Counted from the stretch's first letter, positions 1 through 11,718 are shown. The stretch: 64,000 nucleotides of DNA from Oidiodendron maius Zn (GCA_000827325.1 KN832883.1:270867-334866); one strand, 5' to 3'. Program-made: numbers and translations. Notes: generated by a model not told the origin, from the letters alone.

Positions 1-2153
1 TAGACACTGCTAACTCGGAGATTCTCAGCCACCGAAACTGGGTTGATTCGCTATGCCGCTAGCCAACTCAACAACTATGATAATCTTGCCACGCAATATC
101 CCAAGGTCTTGGAACTGCCATTCAACTCCGACACAAAGTGGCACATGAGTATCCACAAGAAGCCCCACGCGAATGGCTACTTAACTCTCTACATTAAGGG
201 TGCTCCAGAGCGTGTTTGGAATCTCTGCAGCCACATTCTCACCGGACTGAACGGCGAGTCAGCTAAATTAACAGAAATGCACAAGATGGCCTATGATGAA
301 ACCTATGAGCATATGGCGAGTCGCGGACATCGTGTCTTAGGCTTTGCTGAAATGTTATTGCCCGGTGACAAATATCCCGAGGACTTCGTGTTCGACAAGA
401 AAACCAAGAATTATCCTGTAAAAGATTTCATCTTTGTTGGCCTTGCGTCTCTTCAAGATCCTCCCAAGCATGGTGTCCGCGAAGCCATTGGGAAATGTCG
501 TGCTGCCGGTATTAAAGTGATTATGGTCACTGGTGATCATCCCTTGTAGGCATATTTTTCGAGTTCTGTCTCTACGTCTGAACTTCTCACGAGTCGCGGC
601 ACAATCGAATTCCCATTGGGTAACACTGACTCTGAGATCATCCAGAACTGCCGAAGCCATTGGTCGTAAGATCAACTTGACGCTTAGCGATACCAAAGCC
701 ATGGTAGCCAAGCGGAGAGGCAAGCCCATCGAAGAAATTGGCGAGAACGAATTCCATGCCATTGTGGTGCACGGTGAACAAATCGATTCCTTGACTGACT
801 CGGAGTGGGACAATATCTTTTGGAAGGATGAAATCATCTTTGCCCGTACCTCCCCTAAGCACAAATTGGAGATTGTCCGCCGTGCCCAAAGGTATGCTGC
901 CCTTTTGCCTTGTCCATGTGGTCATTTCCTTACATTAAAACAGTATGGGACACATTGTAGGCGTCACTGGGGACGGCGTGAATGACTCTCCCGCCCTTAA
1001 GAAGGCTGATTTGGGCATTGCAATGAATATGTCTGGCTCGGATGTCTCTAAGGAGGCCGCTTCCATGATTTTGTTAGACGACAATTTCGCGAGCATCGTT
1101 CGTGGTATTGAAGAAGGTCGTCTCATCTTCATCAACCTCAAAAAGTCCATTCAGTATACCATTTCCCACATATTTCCCGAGGTTGTCCCCAACTTGCTCT
1201 ATGTCATCGTCCCCATCCCACTTCCTCTATCGGCAATCCTGATTCTGGTAATTGATCTTGGCTTCGAACTTATTGCTGCGCTGTCCTTTGCTTGGGACCC
1301 ACCGGAAACTGAGGAAGGCTTGATGAAGTTGCCTCCTCGGAAGCCAGTCACGCTTGAGACCTGCAACATCTTCCGCGCTCAAGCTTTACGCCGTACACAA
1401 TCTCGTTTCGATGAAGAGGCGGGGCTTGTTGTTCCTTCCGAGAACCAAAGCAGAATCCAAAAATATATCTACCAAGTACGGCAATGGTTCACGAAGCAGT
1501 ACTGGGCCGACAAGTTCGAAAACACTGGAGCTGAAGTTTTGGTCGATGGGCCGCTCCTCTCCTGGGCCTATCTTGAGATCGGGGTGATTGAAGCTATTGG
1601 TTCTTTGACAGCATTCTTTATTGTCATGAATAGACGCGGCATTACTCCTTACGATGCACATATTATGCAAAAGGGCAACCATTCTCCGACGAATTATTTC
1701 ATGAACGACGCTGTGCCATACAAAGGTATCAACGGACCAACTCAAGTTGATATTCTGGCTGAAGCACAATCTATGTATTACTGGTCTATCATGACCATGC
1801 AAATGTTCAACTTGTTCGCCTGCAAGACCCGTCTCAAGCTCCCGTTCGGGAAATACATGTTCGCCAACCGAGCTACCTTCTATTGCATCCTTGCCGGAGC
1901 ATCCCTAGCTACCTTCGTCATCTACACCCCAGGTGTTGAAGTGGTCTTTAAGACCTCCCGGAGCCTCACACCTCTCTATTGGCTTATTCCTATGGCGTTT
2001 GGCTTCAGCATTATTGGTTATGCTTCGCTGCGGCTAATTATTCGCCGCAGGACGAGGCCTATCAAGTGGAACCCGGATATTCCGGGATTGCAGATGTTTC
2101 CTACAATTCGAAGTTTCAGGAGCATGTCAAGGAGGAGTTCGAGGAGTTTGTAG
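1..2153 (+). CDS. P-type cation ATPase (Na+/K+-ATPase-like), 3' part
   Basis: The C-terminal half of a P-type II ATPase; the window opens inside an intron. A branch-point-like GCTAAC at 9-14 and acceptor CAG ending at 28 precede the exon, whose first codons give ATETG (the family's GDATETG). Exons are 29-545, 646-891 and 944-2153; phases close. Visible motifs are TGDHP, the hinge TGDGVNDSPALKKAD and ILLDDNFASI of the phosphorylation domain, then several hydrophobic segments. The wording EEGRLIFINLKKSI and FELIAAL resembles animal-type Na+/K+ (IIC) pumps rather than plasma-membrane H+ pumps. Expected role: ATP-driven monovalent cation transport at a membrane. The C terminus ends at 2151-2153; an overlapping frame stays open to 2164, so the last roughly 30 residues are less certain. 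The phosphorylated Asp lies upstream, outside the window. Confidence 0.9.
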
Positions 2154-2434
2154 GTCGGCACTAGTAGACGTAGGAAATACGCCTCTTCTGCCTACTGAGA
2201 AAACTTAGATGTTGAGAGCTTGAGGGATGTCTGGGATCGGATCGGTGACATTTGGTTTAGCTATGTGCACGAGCAAGATGTCGTCCAATCCAAAATTACA
2301 GAATTGATTTTAACGTCACCGGTGGTAGAGATAGTGCTTGAGGCCGCTACCGGTCAATAGAATATTTGATCGCTCTAATACGTGGATTAATGCCATGTGC
2401 AAGATTATGTAGCAAATCTACTAGAAAGTTGGCA

Positions 2435-3922
2435 TTACTTTTCGACCAAGGATCCCACTCCCCGGCGATTAATCTGTTCCCATCTGTAATCCTTATCAAT
2501 ACGCTGGATTAGAACTATTCCCATTTTTGAAGCCAGATCTTGCAGATGCGACTTAGTCGCAAAAGCTTCCCCAGAAAACTTCCCGCACCACCTAGATTCT
2601 TTGTTATTCAACCATTGGCTCATCGCAACTACTGCACTCTCATCGTCTCTCGGGTGGGTATATGATATTTCGATTCGATTAAGGGTTGGAGGGATAAATG
2701 AAGACTGGAGGAAGCGCTTTACGCAGCCGTACACTGCGTTGGGGCAGTCTACGATGTGCAGTACCTCAAGTTTACCTGGAAGGCCATGATAAAACCGATG
2801 TTCCTGTTCTAGGGTGTAATCAGAGCCCCGCATCATATCCTCAAAGGATGATCTCCAGGGAAGGTGGGCTGGCACTGTTGGGATGCCGATTAAAATCCTG
2901 GCACTCATCGTGAGGATTTTCAGCTTTTTATAGTCGCCCAGGGATCCGATGCCATAAGAATTCGCATCTTGGCTTGTTTCCTCCCTGAAGTGAAGTCTAC
3001 TATTATTAGGCCGAGCAACAACTGAAAGATCTTCCACACTATGCTCTAAGCCCGATAAAAGACGAGCTCGGATGAAACGAGGAGTCAGATCAACTTCTCG
3101 ACACATGTGAGAGCCTGATTTCCATGTGTCAAGGACCTGTAGCAACTCATAGTGGATGGAGTTTAACGGGGCTATAGACTTGAGCAAGCTGCGGTGAAGG
3201 CGTTTGCGGAGTACGCAGTCAAGAAATCTGAGGTGTACAGTGTGCAGTTTTGGTAGAATAATGCGTTCGTCGGAGATTTTCAAGGATCGCAAAACCCGCA
3301 GGATGAACTGGAAACCTTTAATTCCATCGCTCTGGTGCTGCCTATTGTCGTTCGCAGACCGCAAGCGCAAAGTTTCTAAACTGGGGAGAAGGCATAGCAG
3401 CAGCGCAATCGTGGCATCCCAGGCTTTAGAATACGCGGAATCCGAAATCGCGCGTGACCAACGAGAAGAAAACCTTTCATCTGGCCTTGTTGGATATGCG
3501 TAGTATGCCAGGTTGAGACTTACGGTGGCCGTGTCGATGGTAGGCTGGATAGAGTCTTTCACTTCTGGCCACCAGCGTGATACCAAACGCAGGCTACCAT
3601 TCGGGTGGTATCCAAACTGAGCGACGGGTCTAAAATTGGCGCTTGGAAAAACCCAGTATTTGCGAGCCTGACAGACAGAAAACGACTTTACCAGCTGGGC
3701 AAGGCCGGGGTTCTCCAGGACGGTACGGAGGAGCAACGATGGCCCCATGAGACTCCCGGGATCTACAATATGTGTATACAGTAGCGGCGTCACAATTTGC
3801 TGCATTCTTTTGCTACAACGAAGCAGATTGCAGAGACTGGTGCCTCTGCTTGTGCGTATCTCATGACGAAATGGTTCCGGTTCATAGCCGATGGGTGTTA
3901 GATACCAGCATATTTCAAGAAT
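2435..3922 (-). CDS. F-box-type protein, 5' end unclear
   Basis: The ATG-initiated frame starts at 3805 (456 aa), but the same frame stays open upstream to 3922 and there reads as an F-box: ILEICWYLTPIG, then a stretch ending SLCNLLRCSKRM before MQQIVTPLLYTHI. This fits fungal F-box proteins, in which the box is followed by a divergent leucine-rich region. Directly before codon ATT at 3922 is TAG (3923-3925), so either a short upstream exon is spliced on at this TAG acceptor or the N terminus is broken. Expected role: substrate receptor of an SCF ubiquitin ligase. The rest of the protein is leucine-rich with no motif I can name. A pogo-type transposon begins about 380 bp upstream. Confidence 0.6.
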   Translation of the reverse strand: MLEICWYLTPIGYEPEPFRHEIRTSRGTSLCNLLRCSKRMQQIVTPLLYTHIVDPGSLMGPSLLLRTVLENPGLAQLVKSFSVCQARKYWVFPSANFRPVAQFGYHPNGSLRLVSRWWPEVKDSIQPTIDTATVSLNLAYYAYPTRPDERFSSRWSRAISDSAYSKAWDATIALLLCLLPSLETLRLRSANDNRQHQSDGIKGFQFILRVLRSLKISDERIILPKLHTVHLRFLDCVLRKRLHRSLLKSIAPLNSIHYELLQVLDTWKSGSHMCREVDLTPRFIRARLLSGLEHSVEDLSVVARPNNSRLHFREETSQDANSYGIGSLGDYKKLKILTMSARILIGIPTVPAHLPWRSSFEDMMRGSDYTLEQEHRFYHGLPGKLEVLHIVDCPNAVYGCVKRFLQSSFIPPTLNRIEISYTHPRDDESAVVAMSQWLNNKESRWCGKFSGEAFATKSHLQDLASKMGIVLIQRIDKDYRWEQINRRGVGSLVEK

Positions 3923-4230
3923 CTAACAGCGCATGAGCATGGCCAAACAGGGTCCATTTGGGTTAACATGATGGCAACTAACGATTTCGTGCGGAAACCA
4001 CTCCAACGAGGGCGTATAAGCCTCGCCACTGGACATGAGAATGATCGGGTAAGAAAATAAGGGTTGCTAGATCAGCGCAATGGCGGGTTGTTGACAAGAG
4101 GGGATGGCATAATTTAAGTAGAAGTTTTGAGAAAGCTTCAAGTTGCAGGATCATTCGTACGGCTCGTGTTAGGGCGGGCGGCCCTTACACTCAGGCTTGT
4201 GTTACAAACGGCCACCTTGGCTGACTAAAA

Positions 4231-4280
4231 CTCGCACCACCGCATATCAATTACCCTTTACGGCTGCATGTGGTGCAAGC
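4231..4280. repeat. Short hairpin repeat, copy A
   Basis: A 50-bp segment with imperfect inverted ends (GCACCAC near the left, GTGGTGC near the right) and outer inverted GACTAA/TTAGTC at 4223-4287. It matches copy B at 23613-23662 at 42 of 50 positions. It lies 22 bp outside the left end of the pogo element. It codes for nothing and may be a tiny non-autonomous element. Confidence 0.55.
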
Positions 4281-4302
4281 ATTAGTCATCAAGTTGCGTT
4301 TA

Positions 4303-6151
4303 ACGTACTTCATAAGCGAGCGGCGTATATATGCGAGTGGCGCACTCCTCCTTGATTTCAGGACTTTTACAGCTAATACAACAACCAATTAATTAATTAA
4401 ACCCTAATAAACTACCCTAATTAGAAACCTGCTTTACTGGACATATACGGGCTGTATGTAATAAAGATCTGCATAGACTACATATATATGGTGCACATAG
4501 TGGTATATTAGCCTCTTGGTTTGCTGCCCCACCTTGTAGCCCTTTTGGCCCTTGTCCAGCTGCCTGACATAAATCAATCCCCTCTTGAATAGTCACAATC
4601 CCTCTAGTAGCTATATAGGTCTTCTTCTTTGCCCTCTTCTTCTTCTGCCTCTTATTTTCATGTTGTAGTTGCCTATTCTCCTCTGCTAGAAGGACAGCAC
4701 TATTCATGGCTAATTGACAGCCCTTAACTAATTGATTCAATGCTTGATTAGTCGGAGTTGGCAGGCAGGCTGCCTTAATTGCCTTAGCTTGAAGGTCGAG
4801 TTGAGTAGTATCATGAGGTGTCTTAATTGTCCAGGGCCCTGACTGAGGAGCAGCTGCATGACTTGACGAGGGAGGGGTAGGTATCTTGAATTGAGTTAGC
4901 TTTAAGAGCACCCTTTCAGGGTCGTACGGAAGTAGTCCTGTAGCTACAAAACTGCTCTGAATATTAGCCAGACTCATGGACTCCATATAGGCAGTATAGT
5001 ATACCATCAAGAAGTCTTGCTTGTCAATATGATTGACTCCGGTATGTATATACCCCTCAATCTGCCGTCTATACGATCGCTTTAAGACAGCAAAGCAGCC
5101 GACATCAAGTGGCTGCAACAAGTGTAATGAATGTAGCGGTATACAGAGTGAAATGATTGAATGCTCCTTGCAGAATAGGTCAAATTCTGGTATTATATGG
5201 CTGCTATAGCTATCAATGATTAGGAGTCGGTATACACCCTTCGTACATGATGCAGTCTGCCTTTCAAATATACGCTCAAGCTATATAAGGCCTAATCTAT
5301 CGTCTGTCCAGCCATTCTCACTTAGACCAATTGCCTAGTCTCGAGGCAGCTCTGACTCAAAATACCAAGTATTTTGATGGAGCTTACCCTCAAAAATAAT
5401 CACTGGTGGTAAAGCCTATCCACTTGACCCAATACAGTCAATAACCGTGACCCATTCTCGATTTCCAGGCTGCTTTGACTTAGGTCTATTAGACCTCTCT
5501 GCTCCAGTTATAACCTTAGCTGTTGAAATGACTCCTATTTGAAATCCTGTCTCATCAAAATTATAAATATCCTCTTCCATAATTCCATACTTTGCAATTA
5601 TATTCCGTACAAGATCAAACCATGGTTGAATAAGGGCTGGATCTTTGTATTTTGCCCGTTGGTAGTCATATTTCCGATTATATTTTGACTTTAAAGTTGT
5701 ATACTGCCGTACAAAGTTATATATCCAGAGTTTACCGACAACAGGAGGATTATCTTGGTCTAAAGCAGATCGTTTCTTGAGGAGTAGATTCGCTATTTGT
5801 TGTACAGAATCATGTCTAGGTGGTAGACCGCGTTCATCTATAGATAGTATCTACTGGATAAGAGATGATTCCTCTGAAGTCGTAAGTTTCCGGTTGACTG
5901 GTACTGAATCACATTGCATGTTGATGCCTTTGACACGTCTTTGGAGTATTGATTCTGGAATATCGTACGCGTTTGCGCAAGCTCTCTTGCTTAAAAATTG
6001 ATTAGCTTTGTAAGCCTGGACTGCTAGAGCAATGCGACCCTCTTTTTGAGCCAATTGAGCGTTGTATAGTGGAGCCATATTGATTTGAATTAGTGGTGTT
6101 AATGAGGAGTGCGCTACTCGCATATATGCGCCGCTCGCTTATGAAGTACGT
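4303..6151 (-). mobile_element. pogo-type DNA transposon, complete but inactivated
   Basis: A 1849-bp element bounded by 48-bp terminal inverted repeats (4303-4350 and 6104-6151) that differ at two positions, and flanked by TA on each side (4301-4302 and 6152-6153), the expected Tc1/mariner/pogo target duplication. It carries one minus-strand transposase frame broken by four stops. The nearly perfect repeats argue for fairly recent insertion. Sequence past the right end is AT-rich with a 22-bp tandem repeat. Confidence 0.93.
4417..6078 (-). pseudogene. pogo-type transposase with four in-frame stops
   Basis: Read from ATG at 6078 (a further ATG at 6123 lies within the inverted repeat), the frame gives about 553 codons and holds the whole family architecture. 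There is an N-terminal helix-turn-helix of the psq type (AYDIPESILQRRV), a central DDE nuclease region with FDETGF and LLIIDSYSSHI, and PLDVGCF carrying the third acidic residue. A lysine-rich coiled segment and a C-terminal CSLC...C cluster follow. Stops, all TAG and all in one frame, lie at 5851-5853, 5416-5418, 5335-5337 and 5281-5283. At least three sit where relatives have Trp (for example LIQ-W-IL). TGG to TAG is a CpA to TpA change on the opposite strand, which fits RIP. Confidence 0.9.
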
Positions 6152-6165
6152 TAGTGTAGTTATAT

Positions 6166-6231
6166 TAGTGATAGACTACTATAACTTTAGTGATAGTACA
6201 CTATAACTTCAGTGATGATATACTATAAGCT
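6166..6231. repeat. 22-bp tandem repeat, three copies, AT-rich
   Basis: Three head-to-tail imperfect copies of a 22-bp unit beginning TAGTGATAG (6166-6187, 6188-6209, 6210-6231), just outside the right end of the pogo element. The stretch 6154-6480 is strongly AT-rich and non-coding. Confidence 0.6.
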
Positions 6232-6734
6232 TTTATAATATTATTGTATAATTTCAATAGTAATATATATTAATTTTAGCTATAATATAGTCTAGTTCTA
6301 GTAGTCTTTATTATAGTATATGATAATAAAAATTAATATTTCTAGTCTGCGATTAGGTAGATAAATGAGTATAAATAAGTGTAAGTATAGAGTTTATAGT
6401 GCGTATGCCCTATAAATTTAGCGATTGTCCTCTGTAAATTTAGTGACTACAGTCTGAAGCTAACTTGATGACTAATACTCAGGGCTGCGGCTATGTCGCC
6501 CGCTGACCAGCCGAAGGACATTTCTCATGGTGTCATGTCGACCCGAGTGAAAGGCGCTGTAATACTTGGGTAATTAAGTTAGTTAACTAACTACTTCTTT
6601 GAATTCAAGAGTTTTAGTGTTAATAAGTCGTATTTCAGCGGTTAAGTGCAACTAGGTGCAGAGTAGCGTAGGTGTGAATTGTTTAGAGAGACAGCTATAG
6701 CAATCGTTAGTGCTAAGCCTAACCTGTGTCAGAG

Positions 6735-8778
6735 TCAAATGAGTGTGATGGAATATCGCTTCCAATTCGGTCCCACGATATCTTCTAATGGAAGTCCTAC
6801 TGCGTCGCTATTGATGGTCTCACTGAATGCGTGACTTGCATTCGCTGCCCATTGATCGAATACGTTCATGGCTGCCATAAAGAACGTCCCACAACGCTCA
6901 AACTGCCCTCTCCTGTCTGTGGGCTCGATCACTAAGCCGTAGATGGTTTCTGACCCTTGTCGAGTAAGAATGGTTAGGGGCATACAGAACACTATTTCCC
7001 CTGCTTGGACAGGACGAACATCGAGATTCACCTGGCCGGTAATGTTATTTATCCAATGTATTGGGTACCCATACTGATTTTTTGTGATCGAAATTGTGGC
7101 CTTAAGCAATGGTGCTTCAAGCTTGAGCGATGCCCCCTGAAGTATAGGGCCAAATGGATCAGCAGTTGCAGGTTCAATATCAACCTCATGTATTATGCAT
7201 ACTACTTGGTAGTCCCTCTCAAGGTACGACTCATTCGGAATGGCTGCGTAGACTTTGCCATCAATTGATGCCCATGACCAGGAAGGGGCTCTCCAGGTGG
7301 TTGGCCTGGAACAGTTGTCGCCTGTAGCCCAACGTAGTTGTTGAATTATAACGCTTTTCCATAAGCCAGCTGCATAGTCATCAGGCGTTCCAATCTTGCG
7401 TGCAACACCAGAAATGGCAATCAACTTGTCTTTATTTGGCTTGGTCAAACCACATTCCGAGTACATGTCGACGTGAGCCTGCCACAGACGGAAGAGCTGC
7501 AAGACAGGGGTTGTGTACGGTATCATCTCGGTCTGAAAATGCTTGACTTCCATGCTCGGCTTATAGGATTTGTTGTCCGGTACTCCATGAGGGAATGTCT
7601 CACAAGCACGTAATGAGCAACACTCCCATAAAATTTCGCCATGCGCAAAGTGAAGTATGCGTGGTGCCAAGGTCCGTTCCTGGACTACCCAGCCTCGGTG
7701 CATAAGTGGTGCATCATCGATATGTGTTTGTAATACATCTACATCCCATACCACGTATGTTTCCGAACGAATCGAATGCCAGAATGCTTCTACGGCCACC
7801 GGTCGAACGTTGATAGGATCTCTTGCTGAGAAGAGACCTTCCGAACTATTCCTCGCCATTGTTGCAGCTGCCGAACACCAAGCATTCTCGTATATGCGTT
7901 CCATGAGGCGTGCCTCTCTTTGCCAATCTTCTGTAGAATCTTGGACAATGCACAGACTGTCAATCCATATATATTGCTTGCCAAGTGATCTTGCAAGATC
8001 AATCGCATCAGAGAACGTCTTCGGTAACTCCGCAGTTATGGCAATCTGGAATTGCGTCACATTGTTCTGTTTGAGCTGCAGAGGGACTTCGCCACCCCAG
8101 CAATGGGACAAAACCATATATTGTGTCCCCGCCGGAAGACTCGCTCCATCGCAAATGCGAGGATGATCTGAGGGATTCGCGCCTATCTTGATGAGTCGTG
8201 TTGGGAGGAAAGTCGGGTCAGGACGGATCCAGCGTTGGCACTGAGTGTGCTTCTGATCACAGTCGCTTATCCATTGCCGCGCAGTGGCTAAAGCCTCACA
8301 GCTACTGGTGGAGGCGCCCGCATACAAGTTCCCAATTTCTGGCATAAGAACCTCTGACATAGTTGTTAGCTCAGCCTGAAAGCTTGGAAATGAGACTATG
8401 AGATCTACCCGAATGCTTCTTCAGTTTTACTGATCGAGATACTCGGGGCTTCAGACCACCTTCCCACGTATCCAACCAGTATTCAAAGACAACTCCATCA
8501 CCAATTCGACTCTGCCAGAAACCATATGTGATCTTGTCACAATTACCCAAATCGGTACGCTCCTCTGGCTTTAGCTGACTCCAGCGCAAGCGACACAGGT
8601 CACAGCCGTGGGAGGCAGTGTGCTCGAGTTGTTGGACGGTTTGAGGAAGCAACTCCGTTGCTGGAACACCGAGATCTTTGTCCTTTCGTCGGCCGGTGAA
8701 CAATGGACCACACACAGAGCACAAGTTAGGGTTACGATTATCCATGAAAGGCTTGGCGCGCTGTAAGAGATGGTTCAT
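6735..8778 (-). CDS. HET-domain (heterokaryon incompatibility) protein
   Basis: Two exons are inferred: 8778-8443 and 8375-6735, joined by a 67-nt intron (donor GTATCT, acceptor CTTTCAG). Phase closes to 658 aa. The N-terminal part has paired cysteines (NLCSVCG, HGCDLCRLRW) usual in these proteins. The HET domain follows with YMVLSHCWGG near residue 198, then YIWIDSLCIVQDS and RGWVVQERTLAPRILHF. Family role: non-self recognition after hyphal fusion, triggering cell death. The tail after about residue 380 has no recognised domain. Without this intron the two frames would be separated by a stop, so an alternative is a frameshift; the in-phase splice and good acceptor make the intron more likely. 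Confidence 0.88.
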
Positions 8779-9937
8779 GGTGCCGAGGTTAATGAAAAGC
8801 TTTGTTCAAGCTGGCTTCGGTGAAGAATCCACATCCAGATGCCAGAATGTTAAGCGGCTTCCCTACGAGAGGCGGTGTAGAAGGCTGAACTTTGGATATT
8901 TGCACGAGCTGGCGCCTCATAATGGCGTCTATACGCGATCCGAAGCTATTCTTGAACAGGTATGCACGCTAATAAGCGCTAAAATATCACAGCCCATCTG
9001 TCTGGTGCTGTCGACCTGGGCATGACTAAGCACGTATTTAGCTGGTGCTCCACCTTCAGCTTCTGGTGTAATATTGACTCCAGCATATGGTATACGAGTT
9101 CGTGACTGTCACCGACTGGGCTTTAGAAACATTACAGGTCTTAGAAGCTTGGCAGGATCCGTCCATGACTGGTACTTCCTGTCTATAAATGGGAGTGAGA
9201 CTTGTTTTGCAATAACCGGTACAACCTGCCTTGTTTGAGTTTGGTACACTTGGAATTGGGCTAATACAATCCCCGCTACTATCTGGAGTAGCTTTTTTGG
9301 ACAGTTAGAGTCGCTCTAGTAAATTTTAATCTTTTACTTGTTGAGTTCCTATGCAGAAAACATACCACGCCCATTGCCATATTTTGCGGATAGCATACTC
9401 CATTATCTCAAGCTTGAAGGTTAATTGAACGGGACCTAGTGGGTGATGTAAAGAGCATATATTTAACTGCAATTATCTAAAGCAGGTTTACAGTTTTATG
9501 GATTGCAATGTTGGTTATTGTGATGGAGTCACGAAACTGACTTTGTGGCTTATTACAGATCGTGATGATAAGATTGTGTGTCGACTACTTGTGGAGCAAC
9601 CTATATTTTGTATGGGAGAGCGATTTAAATATAAGGGTAGGATCTAAAGGATCTAATACCAATGAGATGCGTTGATCTGTGATGTGAAATATCCAGATAT
9701 GACCCACTAGTTAATTTGGTCTGGCGTGACGCTATTTTAAAATTCGAAAAATCTCTCCGCAAATCTTTCCGCACGCATGCAATTCCGAGTCCGTCCCAAA
9801 GAAAGAGAGCAGCCATGGAAGGTTTAATTATACTAGAAGATGAAAGGCTAGCTACCCACCTGCGTTTTTTCCAACTGCTTCCTCCTCTTTCCTCAATTTT
9901 ACCCCAATAACTCCCCTGACGAATAATCCTCCCTGCC
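8779..9937. other. Intergenic, no gene seen
   Basis: Between the divergently placed HET and sulfatase genes. Short frames here lack family motifs. Both genes' promoters must lie here; I see no clear shared element. Confidence 0.6.
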
Positions 9938-11371
9938 ATGCTCTCGAAAAAGAACATCCATCTCGTCATCGCCGATGATTTGGGTAAGTCCCTTGGCTGT
10001 TACGGCGCGCCCTCCATACGCACTCCAAACATCGATTGTCTAGCAGCTCAAGGTTCTCTCTTCGACAATGCATTTACGAGTACGGCATCGTGTAGTGGGA
10101 GCCGGTCGGTAATATACACCGGTCTGCATACACACGAGAACGGACAGTATGGGCTAAATCATAATAGCCACCATTTCATGACCTTCGACCATGTCGAGAC
10201 TGCACCCAAATTGTTACGGGATCGTGGATACCGTACAGGTATCATTGGGAAAGTCCATGTTGGCCCCGATCATGTCTATCCATGGGAAGTTCGAGTCGAA
10301 AGTCCGAGACGGAATGTAGACTGGATTGCTGAGCAAGTGGCGTCCTTCTTCCAGGCCGCCAAAGAAGATACCAGACCATTCTTTCTAACTGTCGCGTACA
10401 TGGATCCCCATCGCGATTCTACACGTGGAGGCTTCGGTAATAGTGATCATGAGGTGTCGGGAGCAGACCCTACTTACGATCCGGCCGATGTCCTGGTACC
10501 TCATTTCCTCAACGACATACCCGAAGTGCGACATGAGCTGGCGGAGTATTATCGCTCAATAAGTCGTGTGGATAGAGGCCTGGGCCTGGTCATGGATGCC
10601 CTGAGAGGAGCTGGTCTCGACAACGACACTCTGATTGTCTTTTTGAGCGACAACGGTCCACCGTTCTTGAACTCCAAAACCACTTTGTACGATGCCGGTG
10701 TCAAGCTCCCGCTCATTATCCGTTGTCCACAAGGGGTACCAGGAGTGAGAAATCCGAACTTGGTATCCTTCATCGATATTCTTCCTACCTTCCTCGACTG
10801 GGCCGGCGGGGCCACAACGCAAACCTCCGCGCCCAAGCGCCTTGGTCGCTCCATCCTCCCTATCCTCAATAAGTCTTCTTTACAGGATAGTTGGCTGCGA
10901 GTTTTTGGTTCTCACACGTTTCACGAAATTACAAACTATTACCCTACACGATTCATCCGCACCGTTCGATATAAATACCACCGTAACATTGCCTGGAAAC
11001 TTGACTTTCCCTTCTCAACTGACATCTATGCCTCCTTGTCATGGGAGGGTATCCGGAACTCCAGTGACCCGGTCATGATCGGCGGCCGTGCCTTGAAAGC
11101 GTACATCAGTCGCCCAGCCGAAGAGTTGTACGACCTTGAAGAGGACCCTGCAGAAGTTGTGAATTTGGCACTGGTTCCTGTGTATAGAGAGCTAGTCCTC
11201 GACTTCCGTGCGCAGCTTGAAGAATGGCAACGGCTAACGAAGGATGCATGGCTGTTTAGGGACGGCGTATCATTATTGGAGATGCAGGGTCATATCGATG
11301 CCGGGCTAAAGATTCCCGACAGGCTGGATTTTGATGTCTCTAGGCCAGCTACGCTCTCATCTATAGATTGA
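9938..11371 (+). CDS. Sulfatase (heparan N-sulfatase-like)
   Basis: Single exon, 477 aa, opening directly with the sulfatase core IHLVIADDLG, whose Asp pair binds the metal. The catalytic signature is SCSGSR around Cys52, followed by SVIYTGLHTHENGQYG, which resembles N-sulphoglucosamine sulphohydrolases. Further family marks are YMDPHRD and a late LSDNGPP. The Cys is the residue normally converted to formylglycine, but the usual C-x-P/A-x-R has Gly at the third place. Likely reaction: hydrolysis of sulfate esters or sulfamates. No signal peptide is evident, so it may act inside the cell. There are no introns, unlike most neighbours, and the length is typical of the family. Confidence 0.9.
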   Translation: MLSKKNIHLVIADDLGKSLGCYGAPSIRTPNIDCLAAQGSLFDNAFTSTASCSGSRSVIYTGLHTHENGQYGLNHNSHHFMTFDHVETAPKLLRDRGYRTGIIGKVHVGPDHVYPWEVRVESPRRNVDWIAEQVASFFQAAKEDTRPFFLTVAYMDPHRDSTRGGFGNSDHEVSGADPTYDPADVLVPHFLNDIPEVRHELAEYYRSISRVDRGLGLVMDALRGAGLDNDTLIVFLSDNGPPFLNSKTTLYDAGVKLPLIIRCPQGVPGVRNPNLVSFIDILPTFLDWAGGATTQTSAPKRLGRSILPILNKSSLQDSWLRVFGSHTFHEITNYYPTRFIRTVRYKYHRNIAWKLDFPFSTDIYASLSWEGIRNSSDPVMIGGRALKAYISRPAEELYDLEEDPAEVVNLALVPVYRELVLDFRAQLEEWQRLTKDAWLFRDGVSLLEMQGHIDAGLKIPDRLDFDVSRPATLSSID

Positions 11372-11718
11372 ATCTGGCCTGCAAAGCAGGAGTGAAGATT
11401 ATTTGGCCGGAAGCGTGGGATCAGGCGATTTGTGTCTTTTGTTACGATCTCTATGTCTACGCTGACTTATAGGATGCGCCACGGCAAAAGTTTGAAATTA
11501 AGCTTGGTCAATTTTCACACATTTATCCCTCTTTTGAAGTAAACTCAGTTTGTTCTGTACGAAACTAATGACCGTGATTGAGAAGACACCATCTTTCAAA
11601 TTCTACACAACGATATAAGAATGTGACAATAGTTCTCCAACTCAGGGGTCAAGGGCTTCTGTTGAATCTACTTCACTATAAAAGTCAACTAGGTCACGTA
11701 AGGAGCTAGGGCAGGATA

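Noticed and set aside
55-985. Antisense and off-frame ORFs over the ATPase
   Set aside because: They cross exon-intron borders of a well-supported gene and carry no motif.
1979-2164. Alternative C terminus of the ATPase in another frame
   Set aside because: No splice sites link it, and the main frame reads smoothly to its own stop.
9625-9969. 114-codon minus-strand frame overlapping the sulfatase start
   Set aside because: Antisense to the sulfatase start with no domain; shadow frame.
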